NCBI GenBank assembly: GCA_018713755.1
Contig: DVOG01000128.1
Span: forward strand, 1 to 15,108
Direction: 5' to 3'
DNA: 15,108 bases
Source: Candidatus Spyradosoma merdigallinarum
GTDB lineage: Bacteria; Verrucomicrobiota; Verrucomicrobiia; Opitutales; UBA953
Shown: piece by piece, positions 6,785 through 13,392 of the stretch
Layout: every line of letters starts with the position of its first letter
Position numbering within the stretch: position 1 is the stretch's first letter
Made by a program: the position numbers and the translations under genes
The notes under the pieces: generated by a model
What the model saw: the letters and a program-made list of their open reading frames with translations, nothing else
What the model was told of the DNA's origin: nothing
Databases searched by the model: none

Positions 6785-7783
6785 CTACTCTTCCTTCAAC
6801 GCGCGCGTCATCAGCGCGGCGATGACCGACTCGGCGGGAACGCCGCGGCAAATCACGTCGTAGGCACATTCGAGAATCGGCGCGGAAACGCCGTCGCGGC
6901 GCGTCGTCTCGTAAAAATTCTTCGCGGCGTAATACCCTTCGACGACGGCGCGCCCCGCGCGCATTTTCTCCAGCGCCGCCTGCGTTCCCGAGCGCGCGAT
7001 TTCGATGCCGAAGGCGCGGTTGCGGGACCAATCCGCCGTCGCCGTCGCGACGAGGTCGCCCATGCCGCTGAGTCCGCGCACGGTTTCGACGTTCCCGCCT
7101 TCCGCCTCGACGATGCGCCCCATTTCCGCGAGCGCGCGGGTCAGCAGCGACGCGCGCGCGTTCGCGCCGAGCTCCATGCCGTCGCAGATGCCCGCCGCGA
7201 TCGCGTAAATGTTTTTCAGCGCGCCGCCGAGCTCCACGCCGATCAGATCGGACGAGCGGTAAATGCGGAACGCGCCGTTGCTGAACGCGCCCTGTATCTC
7301 CTCGGAGACGTGCGCGGGAGCGTCGCTCGCGAAAACGACGGCGACGGGAAAGCCGCGCGCGACTTCCGCGGCGTTCGTCGGCCCGGAAATCGCGCCGTGC
7401 GGGAGCGCGGGAAAAACGTCCCGCAGCACCTGGTCCGGGCGCAGCAGCGTTCCCGCTTCCAAACCTTTGCAGAGAGAGATGACGATTTTGGTCGTCGCCG
7501 GCACGCAAGCCTTCACGCGCAGCGCGGTTTCCCGCAGCGCCTTCGACGGGCAAGCGAAAATCAGCGCGTCGCATTCCGCCAACGCCGGCGCGGGAACGTG
7601 CGCGATCTGAATGTCGCGCGGGAACGGAACGCCGGGAAGATACGCCGCGTTCTCGCGCGTTCCCGCGATTTCCACCGCGTGCTCGACGCGCCGCGGCACG
7701 AGCGTCACGCGCTGACCGCAGCGGTTGAGGTGAATCGCCATCGCCGAGCCCCAAGCTCCGGCGCCGAGAATCGCGACATTCAT
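6785..7783 (-). CDS. gpsA: Glycerol-3-phosphate dehydrogenase [NAD(P)+]
   Basis: GpsA reduces dihydroxyacetone phosphate to sn-glycerol 3-phosphate, the backbone of membrane phospholipids. The 332-residue length is normal. Residues 1-12 (MNVAILGAGAWG) form the dinucleotide-binding GxGxxG loop. The catalytic pieces are present: SLCKGLE with Lys106, GVELGGALKNIYAIAAG with Lys190, and GLSGMGDLVATATADWSRNR (about 237-256) with Asp243, Arg255 and its neighbour Asn254. The start at 7783 is supported by AAGGAG at 7793-7798, nine bases upstream. It follows panB by 59 bases on the same strand and probably shares its transcript. The substrate-binding loop reads SGPTNAAEVA rather than the common SGPSFA.EVA, a mild family variation. 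Confidence 0.96.
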   Translation of the reverse strand: MNVAILGAGAWGSAMAIHLNRCGQRVTLVPRRVEHAVEIAGTRENAAYLPGVPFPRDIQIAHVPAPALAECDALIFACPSKALRETALRVKACVPATTKIVISLCKGLEAGTLLRPDQVLRDVFPALPHGAISGPTNAAEVARGFPVAVVFASDAPAHVSEEIQGAFSNGAFRIYRSSDLIGVELGGALKNIYAIAAGICDGMELGANARASLLTRALAEMGRIVEAEGGNVETVRGLSGMGDLVATATADWSRNRAFGIEIARSGTQAALEKMRAGRAVVEGYYAAKNFYETTRRDGVSAPILECAYDVICRGVPAESVIAALMTRALKEE

Positions 7784-7842
7784 TTTTGCTTGCTCCTTCG
7801 TGAATCCGCGGGAACGGCGGACGTTATTTTTTTTTCAGAAAA

Positions 7843-8607
7843 TCATTTTTTGCTTCGGACGTCGTCGCGATAAGCCGAAACGGCGGCGACGGCCTGCGCG
7901 CCGAGGTCGGCATAGACTTTCGCGAACGAGGGCTTTTTCGGCGTGAGTCCGAGAATGTCGTGCATGACGATGATTTGCCCGTCGCAGTCTTTCCCGGAAC
8001 CGATGCCGACGGTCGGGATCGAGACGCCGCGCGTGATTTCCGCCGCGAGGTCGGGCGTCATCATTTCAAGCAAAAGCGCGAAGGCGCCGGCTTTTTCGTG
8101 CGCTTTCGCGGCGGCGAGCAGCGCGGCGCGTTCGCTTTCCGTTTTCCCGAACTTGCGGTAGCCGCCTTCCTGAAAAACGTTCTGCGCCTGCAGCCCGATG
8201 TGCGCCCACACGGGAACGCCCGCCGCCGTCAGGCGCGCGATCGTCGGAGCGACTTCTTCTCCGCCTTCGATTTTCACGGCTTCCGCGCCGCATTCCTGCA
8301 TGAGACGCATGCAGATTTTGAGCAGCTCGGAAAAATCTCCGTGCGCGACGCCGAACGGAATGTCCGCCGCAATGAGCGCGTTCGGACGGACGCGCGCGAC
8401 GGCCGCCGCGTGGTGCGCCATCATGTCGACGGTGACGGGAACGGTGCTGTCGAAGCCGAGCACGACGTTCCCGACGGAATCGCCGACGAGAATGACGTCC
8501 GTGTCCGCCGCGTCGGCGATGCGCGCCGTCACCGCGTCGTAAGCCGTGATGCAGACGATTTGCGAAACGCCTTTCGCCTGCCGAAGAGTCTTTGTCGTCC
8601 GTTTCAT
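7843..8607 (-). CDS. panB: 3-methyl-2-oxobutanoate hydroxymethyltransferase (ketopantoate synthesis)
   Basis: PanB transfers the hydroxymethyl group of 5,10-methylene-THF to alpha-ketoisovalerate, the first committed step to pantothenate and CoA. The 254-residue product matches over its whole length: CITAYDAVTARIAD, the Mg-binding GDS and AADIPFG (Asp43 and Asp82), VKIEGG (Lys112, Glu114), the catalytic LLLEMM (Glu181), and GIGSGKDCDGQIIVMHDILGL near the end. The loop usually written GHIGL.PQ reads AHIGLQAQ here, a small change with no obvious effect. The N-terminus is slightly short but complete. A candidate promoter at 8637-8664 precedes it; the leader is T-rich and has no Shine-Dalgarno. 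gpsA follows after 59 bases. No panC or panD is in the window. Confidence 0.96.
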   Translation of the reverse strand: MKRTTKTLRQAKGVSQIVCITAYDAVTARIADAADTDVILVGDSVGNVVLGFDSTVPVTVDMMAHHAAAVARVRPNALIAADIPFGVAHGDFSELLKICMRLMQECGAEAVKIEGGEEVAPTIARLTAAGVPVWAHIGLQAQNVFQEGGYRKFGKTESERAALLAAAKAHEKAGAFALLLEMMTPDLAAEITRGVSIPTVGIGSGKDCDGQIIVMHDILGLTPKKPSFAKVYADLGAQAVAAVSAYRDDVRSKK

Positions 8608-8636
8608 TGCGAAAAAAACAAAAAAAATGTTTCTTC

Positions 8637-8664
8637 ATTATGCGCGCCCCGCCGCGCGCGGCAA
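8637..8664 (-). promoter_or_regulatory. Candidate promoter of panB-gpsA
   Basis: On the minus strand TTGCCG (8664-8659), a 16-base spacer and CATAAT (8642-8637) stand 30 bases before the panB start. The spacer is entirely G/C and the leader that follows is T-rich. Prediction by eye only. Confidence 0.35.
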
Positions 8665-8678
8665 ACGGAAAACGGGCG

Positions 8679-9389
8679 TCATTCCTCCGCGGCGTCTTCG
8701 TCGCCCGGCTCCGGCTTCGGGAAACGCCACAGCGCGTCGCCGAGCTGAAACATGTTGCCGAAAATCAGATCCGGGTCCGGGAGCGCCGGCAGCAGCGTTT
8801 CCGGCATATGCGTTCCCGTGGCGACGCAGGCGACGGGCATTCCGACCGCTCCCGCCGCTTGGATGTCGAACGGCGAATCGCCGACCATCAGCGTTTCCGC
8901 GGGAACGGTGCCCATTGCCGAAAGCACGGCCTCGGAATATTCCCGCTGCGGCTTGCGCCACGGCATTTTTTCCGTTCCCGTGCCGAACGCGGCGTCGAGC
9001 AGCGGCGTCAGCCCGAGATGCGCGAGCAGCGCGTCCGTCGCGTCGGCGTCTTTGTTCGTGAAAACGGCGACGCGGACGCCGCGTTCCCGCAGGCGCCGCA
9101 AAATCCATTTCACGCCGGGCAGCACGAAAACGCCTTCGAACATGACTTCCGGGAAATGCGCGCGGAAACGGCGAACGCCTTCCGGCGCGAGTTCGTCGCC
9201 GATGAGCCGCGACATCGTGAGCGAAATCGAACCGCCGACGGCGGCGCGAATGGCGGCGAGGCTTTTCGGCACGAGCCCCATGGTTTTCGCGACGTCGCTG
9301 TAGCAGCGGTGAATCGCCGTGAAATTGTCGATCAGCGTTCCGTCGAGGTCGAACAGAACCGTGCGGATTTTTTCTGCGTCCAATGCCAT
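8679..9389 (-). CDS. HAD-superfamily phosphatase, phosphoglycolate-phosphatase-like
   Basis: The 236-residue protein has all four HAD motifs in order: DLDGT with nucleophile Asp14 and acid/base Asp16, FTNK with Thr111, RKP with Lys146, and VGDSPFDI with Asp171 and Asp175 for magnesium. A helical cap sits between motifs I and II (about residues 21-90), the subclass I arrangement of phosphoglycolate phosphatase (Gph) and beta-phosphoglucomutase. DGTLIDN instead of DGTLvDS and the rest of the cap do not fix the substrate, so I give no symbol. The C-terminus carries an acidic tail (EPGDEDAAEE). It lies between crcB (64 bases upstream) and panB (71 bases downstream) on the same strand. The start MALDAEKIRTVLFDLDG at 9389 puts motif I where expected. 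Confidence 0.85.
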   Translation of the reverse strand: MALDAEKIRTVLFDLDGTLIDNFTAIHRCYSDVAKTMGLVPKSLAAIRAAVGGSISLTMSRLIGDELAPEGVRRFRAHFPEVMFEGVFVLPGVKWILRRLRERGVRVAVFTNKDADATDALLAHLGLTPLLDAAFGTGTEKMPWRKPQREYSEAVLSAMGTVPAETLMVGDSPFDIQAAGAVGMPVACVATGTHMPETLLPALPDPDLIFGNMFQLGDALWRFPKPEPGDEDAAEE

Positions 9390-9453
9390 CGGAAAGAAAA
9401 GTTTGCCGGAAGAAAAAGAAAAGTCCGTTCCCGCGAGGTTTTTTTGTCCGCGC

Positions 9454-9846
9454 TCAAGGAAGGGATTCGAATTTCCGCAGCAGCACCCAAACCGCGCCGC
9501 AGCAGACGGCGAGCGTCAGAACGACGTTCGTTCCCGCGACGAAAAAATCGCCGCGCCGCAGCAGCGCGACGGTTTCCAGCCCGAACGCGGACATCGTGCT
9601 CAGCCCTCCGCAAAATCCCGTGACGAGAAACAGCCGCGCGGGAACGCCGAGCGCGCCGCCCGAGCGCAGCGCCAGCCCGGCGAGCAGCCCGATCAGCGCG
9701 CACGCCGCGAGATTGGAGACGAACGTCGCCGCCGGGAACCGCGTCTGCCTGAACAGGGCGAGCGTCCCCGCGCCGATCAGCCAGCGGCAGACGCCGCCGA
9801 GACCGGCGCCGAGGAAAACGAGCAATCCGTCGCGGGCGAGCAGCAT
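9454..9846 (-). CDS. crcB: Fluoride channel CrcB/Fluc
   Basis: Fluc channels are small dual-topology membrane proteins that let fluoride leave the cell. The 130-residue product has four hydrophobic segments (about 5-25, 37-60, 68-90 and 100-122) and the family landmarks GAGLGGVCRW near the N-terminus, TFVSNLAACALIGLLAG with the conserved pore Asn, and GFCGGLSTMSAF, the counterpart of GF.GG.TTFSTF. Some positions differ from the textbook signature (VNllG reads SNLAA; TTFSTF reads STMSAF). A single gene implies a homodimer. The start at 9846 follows the upstream hexosaminidase stop by 42 bases, a gap holding a GCGGGAGC/GCTCCCGC hairpin (9859-9880) without a T-run. No fluoride riboswitch was recognised upstream. 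Confidence 0.88.
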   Translation of the reverse strand: MLLARDGLLVFLGAGLGGVCRWLIGAGTLALFRQTRFPAATFVSNLAACALIGLLAGLALRSGGALGVPARLFLVTGFCGGLSTMSAFGLETVALLRRGDFFVAGTNVVLTLAVCCGAVWVLLRKFESLP

Positions 9847-9888
9847 TCTTGCGGAACGGCGGGAGCGCGGCGGCTCCCGCGCGCGAGT

Positions 9889-12360
9889 TCATTTCCAAAC
9901 GATTTCGAAAACGTTCGCCTCGCCGGATTTTCCGGCCTTGACGGTGACCTTCAGATTCGCGCCGTCCTGCGTTTTCGTGATGTTTTTCGCGGGAACGTCG
10001 GCGAGCACGATCGCGTTTTTCGCCTTGCCGGGGCTGACGAAGGTTTCCGCCTTTTTCACCGTGTAATACGAGGCGGGATCGCCGTCGAAAGCGGTGCCTT
10101 TCGCGTTCGCCTTCGCGCCTTCGGGAACGTCGAACTTGAACTGCTCGATGCGGAACGTCAGCGTTTTGTTCCCGCGGTTGACGAAGCGCATGAAGCGGAT
10201 GTTCTTTTTCGGATCGAGGCGCGTTTCGACGTTCCCGCCGTTGACGCGCATCGCCTGCTTCGTCCATTTTTCGCCGTCCGTCGAAACTTCGACCGTTCCC
10301 GCCTTCGCGGCGGCGGCGTTGTCGAGCGTCAGGTGAATGTAGTTCGCGGGAATGCCGTCCGGCAGAGAAAGCCCGATGAACTGTCCGGGCTCGAGCTTGA
10401 CCTGTTCGAGGATGCGGACGAGCCGGACGTAAACTTTTTCGCGTTCCGCGCGGACGTTTTTCAGCTGCGGCACGTTGGAAAACGCGCGGTAAAGATCCGA
10501 AGCGACGGCGTTCCCGCCGGAGTCCTTGCCGGCGATTTCCGCCCAGGCTTCGCGGTAAACCTTCATCAGGAAAGGCATCACGACGCGCTCGGCGACTTTG
10601 CTCGGATTCCGGTGCGGCGCGCCGATTTCCGCGGCGTGTTCCCGCTGACGTTCCGACGCGCGTTCACGGTCCGCGTAGCTTTTCGCGGCTTTGCCGAAGG
10701 TTTCCGCGCGTTTTTTCGCGTCGCCCGCCATGACGGATTTCACGAGCGCTTCGCCGAATTTTCCGGTTTCCCCGAGCGTGTCGGACCAGCATTGAATTTC
10801 GAGCCAAAGCTCGGGATTGTCTTCGGGCACCTTTTCGGCGAGCGTTTTGCCCGCATCCTGCATGCGCTCGAATTCCGCGATCAGTTTTTTCGCGGTCGCG
10901 GGAGAAAACTTTCCGGAAGCGTCGAACTCTTTCGCGGCTTCGTCGACGACGGGCTTGAATTCGACGGATTCCTCGCGGCGATAGCCGTGCCCGTTCGGTC
11001 CTTGGTCGGAGCTGTGGTCGGCAAGCGTCTGCATCGCCTCGGCGTATTCCGGGAACAGGCGGCGAATGCCGGCTTTCCAGGAAGTTTCGGAGTCGAACGC
11101 GTCGATGTTCCAGCAGTAGTCGCCGACGCCGAAAAGCGCGATCTTCGAGGCTTCGGGCTTGTCCATCGGGTTGGAGACGAAGCCGGAATATTTGCCCTTG
11201 TTTTCCTTCGCCAAGCCGTAAGTCCGGCCGAGCAGCAACGCCGTCGAGCAATAATCGACGACGGGCCAATTCCACCAGATGTAGGCTTTGCGCCCGATGC
11301 GTTTGTTGATCCAGTCCTGCCCTTCCGCCGTGATGTCGTGGCAGACGGAATTTCCCGTCCACATCACGTTGACGGATTTGTCGAGCTTTTGTCCGAGAAT
11401 GTCGAGGTAGTTCCCGCTCGTCCAGGCGCGGTTGTATTGATGCGGGCAAAGCACGAGCGGTGCGCAATCGCCTTTTTTGTTGAGCCAGGCGACGGCGCGA
11501 TTGCAGGCCTCCGCGTGGAACTCGGCGTCGGAGTCGCCGAAGTCGTCGAAGAAAATCGCGAACGCGCGGACGCCGAGCTTGTGCATGCTTTCGAATTTCT
11601 CTTCCATGCGGCGATATTCGGCTTCACGATCGTTTTTGTTGAAGCTGGCGCCGAGGTGAATCGCCCAAATGAAATCGACGCAGTTTTCCCGGGCGACGTC
11701 CGCGAGCTCCTTGAGCCGCTTCGCTTCTTCCGCCGGATAGGGATCGCGCCAGCGGTTTTTGTGATACGGATCGTCTTTCGGGCCGTAGATGTAGGCGTTC
11801 ATCTTGTATTTCCCGTAGAAACGGATTTGGCTCAGACGCGCCTCGTGCGTCCAAACGCGGCCGTAGAACCCTTCGACGCTCCCGCGGTAGGGGACGTCGG
11901 GCCAGTCCGCGATTTCGCAGACGGCGATTTTTCCGTCCGTCTCGATCATGCGCGCCAACGTCTGCGCGGCGTAAAAAACTCCGGCGTCGTCCTTGGCGAA
12001 AATTTCGATTTTCGCGGGAGCGACTTTCAGAAAATACGCGCCGGGAACGTCTTCGATTTTATTTTTTCTGAAAACGGCGGCGATTTTTCCGTCGTCCGTT
12101 TCGACGACGACGGGCACCGTTCCCGCCGCCTTCACGCGCGCGGTTTTCAGCGCGTCCCGCAACGCGCCTTTCACGGCGGCGTTTTTCGCGTAAGAGGCGG
12201 GAGCGAGCTTCGCGGCGTCGACCATCGCGTTCCCCTGCCTTTTCACGGCTTGGGGCTTCGGATAGACGTCTTCTTCCGGTGTTCCCGCGAAAGCGCAGGG
12301 CACGGCGGAGAGCAAAGAGAATACGGCGATGCGGAGGGCGTTGTTTCTGAGGGGATTCAT
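9889..12360 (-). CDS. Secreted GH84 beta-N-acetylglucosaminidase (O-GlcNAcase type)
   Basis: The 823-residue protein begins with a Sec signal peptide (MNPLRNNALRIAVFSLL, likely cleaved after AFA at residue 25). A small N-terminal domain (about 30-150) precedes the GH84 barrel, opening WPDVPYRGSVEGFYG at about 153 and matching the Bacteroides thetaiotaomicron enzyme closely from memory. The catalytic pair is Asp272-Asp273 in FAIFFDD. Active-site counterparts Asn364 and Asp369 (WWNWPVVDY) and Asn397 (SNPM) are present, then PNGHGYRREES. A helical region and a C-terminal beta-rich part (about 640-823) follow, resembling carbohydrate-binding or discoidin-like modules. GH84 enzymes remove beta-GlcNAc from glycans such as mucin by substrate-assisted catalysis. 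The start at 12360 is taken because the signal peptide begins there; the 26-residue extension upstream spoils it. It heads the leftward gene run before crcB. Confidence 0.93.
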   Translation of the reverse strand: MNPLRNNALRIAVFSLLSAVPCAFAGTPEEDVYPKPQAVKRQGNAMVDAAKLAPASYAKNAAVKGALRDALKTARVKAAGTVPVVVETDDGKIAAVFRKNKIEDVPGAYFLKVAPAKIEIFAKDDAGVFYAAQTLARMIETDGKIAVCEIADWPDVPYRGSVEGFYGRVWTHEARLSQIRFYGKYKMNAYIYGPKDDPYHKNRWRDPYPAEEAKRLKELADVARENCVDFIWAIHLGASFNKNDREAEYRRMEEKFESMHKLGVRAFAIFFDDFGDSDAEFHAEACNRAVAWLNKKGDCAPLVLCPHQYNRAWTSGNYLDILGQKLDKSVNVMWTGNSVCHDITAEGQDWINKRIGRKAYIWWNWPVVDYCSTALLLGRTYGLAKENKGKYSGFVSNPMDKPEASKIALFGVGDYCWNIDAFDSETSWKAGIRRLFPEYAEAMQTLADHSSDQGPNGHGYRREESVEFKPVVDEAAKEFDASGKFSPATAKKLIAEFERMQDAGKTLAEKVPEDNPELWLEIQCWSDTLGETGKFGEALVKSVMAGDAKKRAETFGKAAKSYADRERASERQREHAAEIGAPHRNPSKVAERVVMPFLMKVYREAWAEIAGKDSGGNAVASDLYRAFSNVPQLKNVRAEREKVYVRLVRILEQVKLEPGQFIGLSLPDGIPANYIHLTLDNAAAAKAGTVEVSTDGEKWTKQAMRVNGGNVETRLDPKKNIRFMRFVNRGNKTLTFRIEQFKFDVPEGAKANAKGTAFDGDPASYYTVKKAETFVSPGKAKNAIVLADVPAKNITKTQDGANLKVTVKAGKSGEANVFEIVWK

Positions 12361-12450
12361 ACGGAGCGCCACAATACAAACGGCGGCATTCTCCCGCAAG
12401 AAATTTCTCGAAGCCGCAAAGGTTTCGGGAGCGCGCAAAAAAAAAAAGGA

Positions 12451-12478
12451 TTGTCAATGCCTCCGCAAAACTCAAAAT
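12451..12478 (+). promoter_or_regulatory. Candidate promoter of the DUF3332 lipoprotein
   Basis: TTGTCA at 12451-12456, a 16-base spacer and CAAAAT at 12473-12478 lie 38 bases before the start codon at 12516. A run of A precedes the -35 box (12437-12447) and might act as an UP element. The -10 is the same hexamer as in the candidate rubrerythrin promoter. Confidence 0.35.
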
Positions 12479-12515
12479 GTATGGTTTTGAAACAACACTA
12501 ACAACGCCACACACC

Positions 12516-12953
12516 ATGTTCAAGAAAACCAAAATCGCTCTCCTCGCGGCTGCGGTCGCCGCCGTTTCCGTGCTTTCGGGCTGCTACGCCGGCAATCCGA
12601 ACAATCCGGATCAGAACTTCGCCGCACTCAAGCGCTTCAACAAGTGGAACAATTCCTGGCAGCTCGCGGACTCGCAGGAAGCCAACAAGTGGATCAACGC
12701 CGTTCTCGGCTTCTTCCCGGGCTTCATCGCCTACGGCTTCTGCGCGCTCGGCGACGTGCTCATCTTCAATTCGATGGGCTTCTGGACCGGAGACAACCCG
12801 TTCGCCTCGACGATCGTCACGGACGAAAACGGCGTGGAATATCAGTTCGCGCGGAACGAAAACACGCTCACGATCACGAATCTCTCGACGAATCAGGTCG
12901 CGGAATTCGGTCTGAACGAAGACGGCACGGCGTTCATGCTCGCCGCGAAATAA
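12516..12953 (+). CDS. DUF3332-family lipoprotein
   Basis: The 145-residue product has a lipoprotein signal peptide: Lys-rich start, a hydrophobic Ala/Val core, and lipobox LSGC with lipidated Cys23. The mature part shows the pattern I know from DUF3332 proteins of gut bacteria: FNKWNNSWQ, then KWINAVLGFFPGFIAYGFCALGDVLIFNSMGFWTGDNP, a membrane-like hydrophobic stretch (about 60-88) ending in the motif N...FWTGDNP. A short hydrophilic beta-rich tail follows. Function is unknown; the location is probably the envelope. The gene stands alone with a candidate promoter, strong terminator and no Shine-Dalgarno (leader CGCCACACACC). It carries no copy of the iterated octamer and uses favoured codons, suggesting high expression. 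Confidence 0.8.
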   Translation: MFKKTKIALLAAAVAAVSVLSGCYAGNPNNPDQNFAALKRFNKWNNSWQLADSQEANKWINAVLGFFPGFIAYGFCALGDVLIFNSMGFWTGDNPFASTIVTDENGVEYQFARNENTLTITNLSTNQVAEFGLNEDGTAFMLAAK

Positions 12954-12976
12954 TCTCCTCCGTTTCGCCTTTTTTC

Positions 12977-13020
12977 AAAGCGTTCCCGTCGGGCATTTCC
13001 CCGCGGGAACGCTTTTTTTT
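12977..13020 (+). terminator. Intrinsic terminator of the lipoprotein built from an inverted motif pair
   Basis: AAAGCGTTCCCG (12977-12988) pairs perfectly over 12 bases with CGGGAACGCTTT (13004-13015), and eight T end at 13020. Both arms are copies of the iterated octamer facing each other. It lies 23 bases after the stop. Confidence 0.9.
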
Positions 13021-13103
13021 CACGGGAACGCGCGCAGCCCACCATAGCCGACTGCGTCGACAACAAGATTTTTATAATAAATCTCGATTTTCAGTGGCAA
13101 AAT

Positions 13104-13229
13104 TGCGGCAAACCGCAGGGCAAAATCCGGTGTTTCTCCGCATCGTCGCGCAACGTTCCGCATCATGCGGAAAACGCAGCAATCCCGCATAAACAAAAGA
13201 ATCGGGCGCTGAGCCCGATTCTTATGCGG
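13104..13229. repeat. Cluster of CCGCAT/ATGCGG elements with small hairpins
   Basis: The non-coding stretch between lipoprotein and tRNA holds TGCGG or CCGCA seven times in 126 bases (13104, 13113, 13138, 13158, 13166, 13185, 13225), five of them as CCGCAT/ATGCGG. Two facing copies make the perfect inverted repeat TTCCGCATCATGCGGAA (13156-13172), another pair makes TGCGG-CAAA-CCGCA (13104-13117). The last copy overlaps the far side of the tRNA terminator. No ORF with a credible product exists here. It might be regulator sites, an RNA or a worn repeat. Confidence 0.5.
13191..13223 (-). terminator. Intrinsic terminator of tRNA-Gly
   Basis: On the minus strand AAGAATCGGGC (13223-13213), a five-base loop and GCCCGATTCTT (13207-13197) form a perfect 11-base stem followed by TTGTTT. 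It starts 17 bases after the tRNA 3' end. Confidence 0.85.
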
Positions 13230-13240
13230 ATTTCCCGAAA

Positions 13241-13315
13241 TGGTGCGGCTGGAGGGAGTCGAACCCTCGTCTCAACCTTGGGAAGGTCACATAATAGCCG
13301 TTATACGACAGCCGC
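13241..13315 (-). tRNA. tRNA-Gly, anticodon CCC
   Basis: The minus strand folds into a full cloverleaf: acceptor GCGGCTG paired with CAGCCGC, D arm with GG at its loop, anticodon arm TGACC-TTCCCAA-GGTTG, and T arm GAGGG-TTCGACT-CCCTC. The loop centre gives anticodon CCC, which reads GGG. The discriminator base is A and CCA is encoded (13243-13241). The sequence resembles E. coli tRNA-Gly(CCC) in the anticodon and T arms. It has its own candidate promoter and terminator. Confidence 0.96.
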
Positions 13316-13330
13316 GAAAAAACGGAAGAG

Positions 13331-13359
13331 AAGATACCTTTTCGGGTGCCGTCGCGCAA
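13331..13359 (-). promoter_or_regulatory. Candidate promoter of tRNA-Gly
   Basis: On the minus strand TTGCGC (13359-13354), a 17-base spacer and TATCTT (13336-13331) stand about 16 bases before the mature tRNA 5' end. Spacing and position are right for a stable-RNA promoter. Confidence 0.45.
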
Positions 13360-13392
13360 CTCCTTTTTTTTGAAAAAATGCGCGCGGAAAAA

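Noticed and set aside
5810..7873. A 687-residue open frame on the plus strand
   Set aside because: It lies antisense to usp and gpsA, both well supported, and its product is Arg-rich with no recognisable domain.
9847..9888. A fluoride riboswitch before crcB
   Set aside because: The gap is only 42 bases and shows a simple GC hairpin, not the crcB motif; the preceding sequence is the end of the GH84 gene.
9319..12501. A 1060-residue open frame on the plus strand
   Set aside because: It is antisense to the GH84, crcB and HAD genes, is very rich in Arg, Phe and Val, and has no domain or signal; high GC keeps the opposite frame open.
12644..13192. A 182-residue frame running through the lipoprotein, its terminator and the CCGCAT cluster
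   Set aside because: Out of frame with the lipoprotein, it crosses a strong terminator and has no domain.
13021..13330. An integration site at the tRNA gene
   Set aside because: I found no second copy of the tRNA 3' end, no integrase and no foreign-looking genes nearby.
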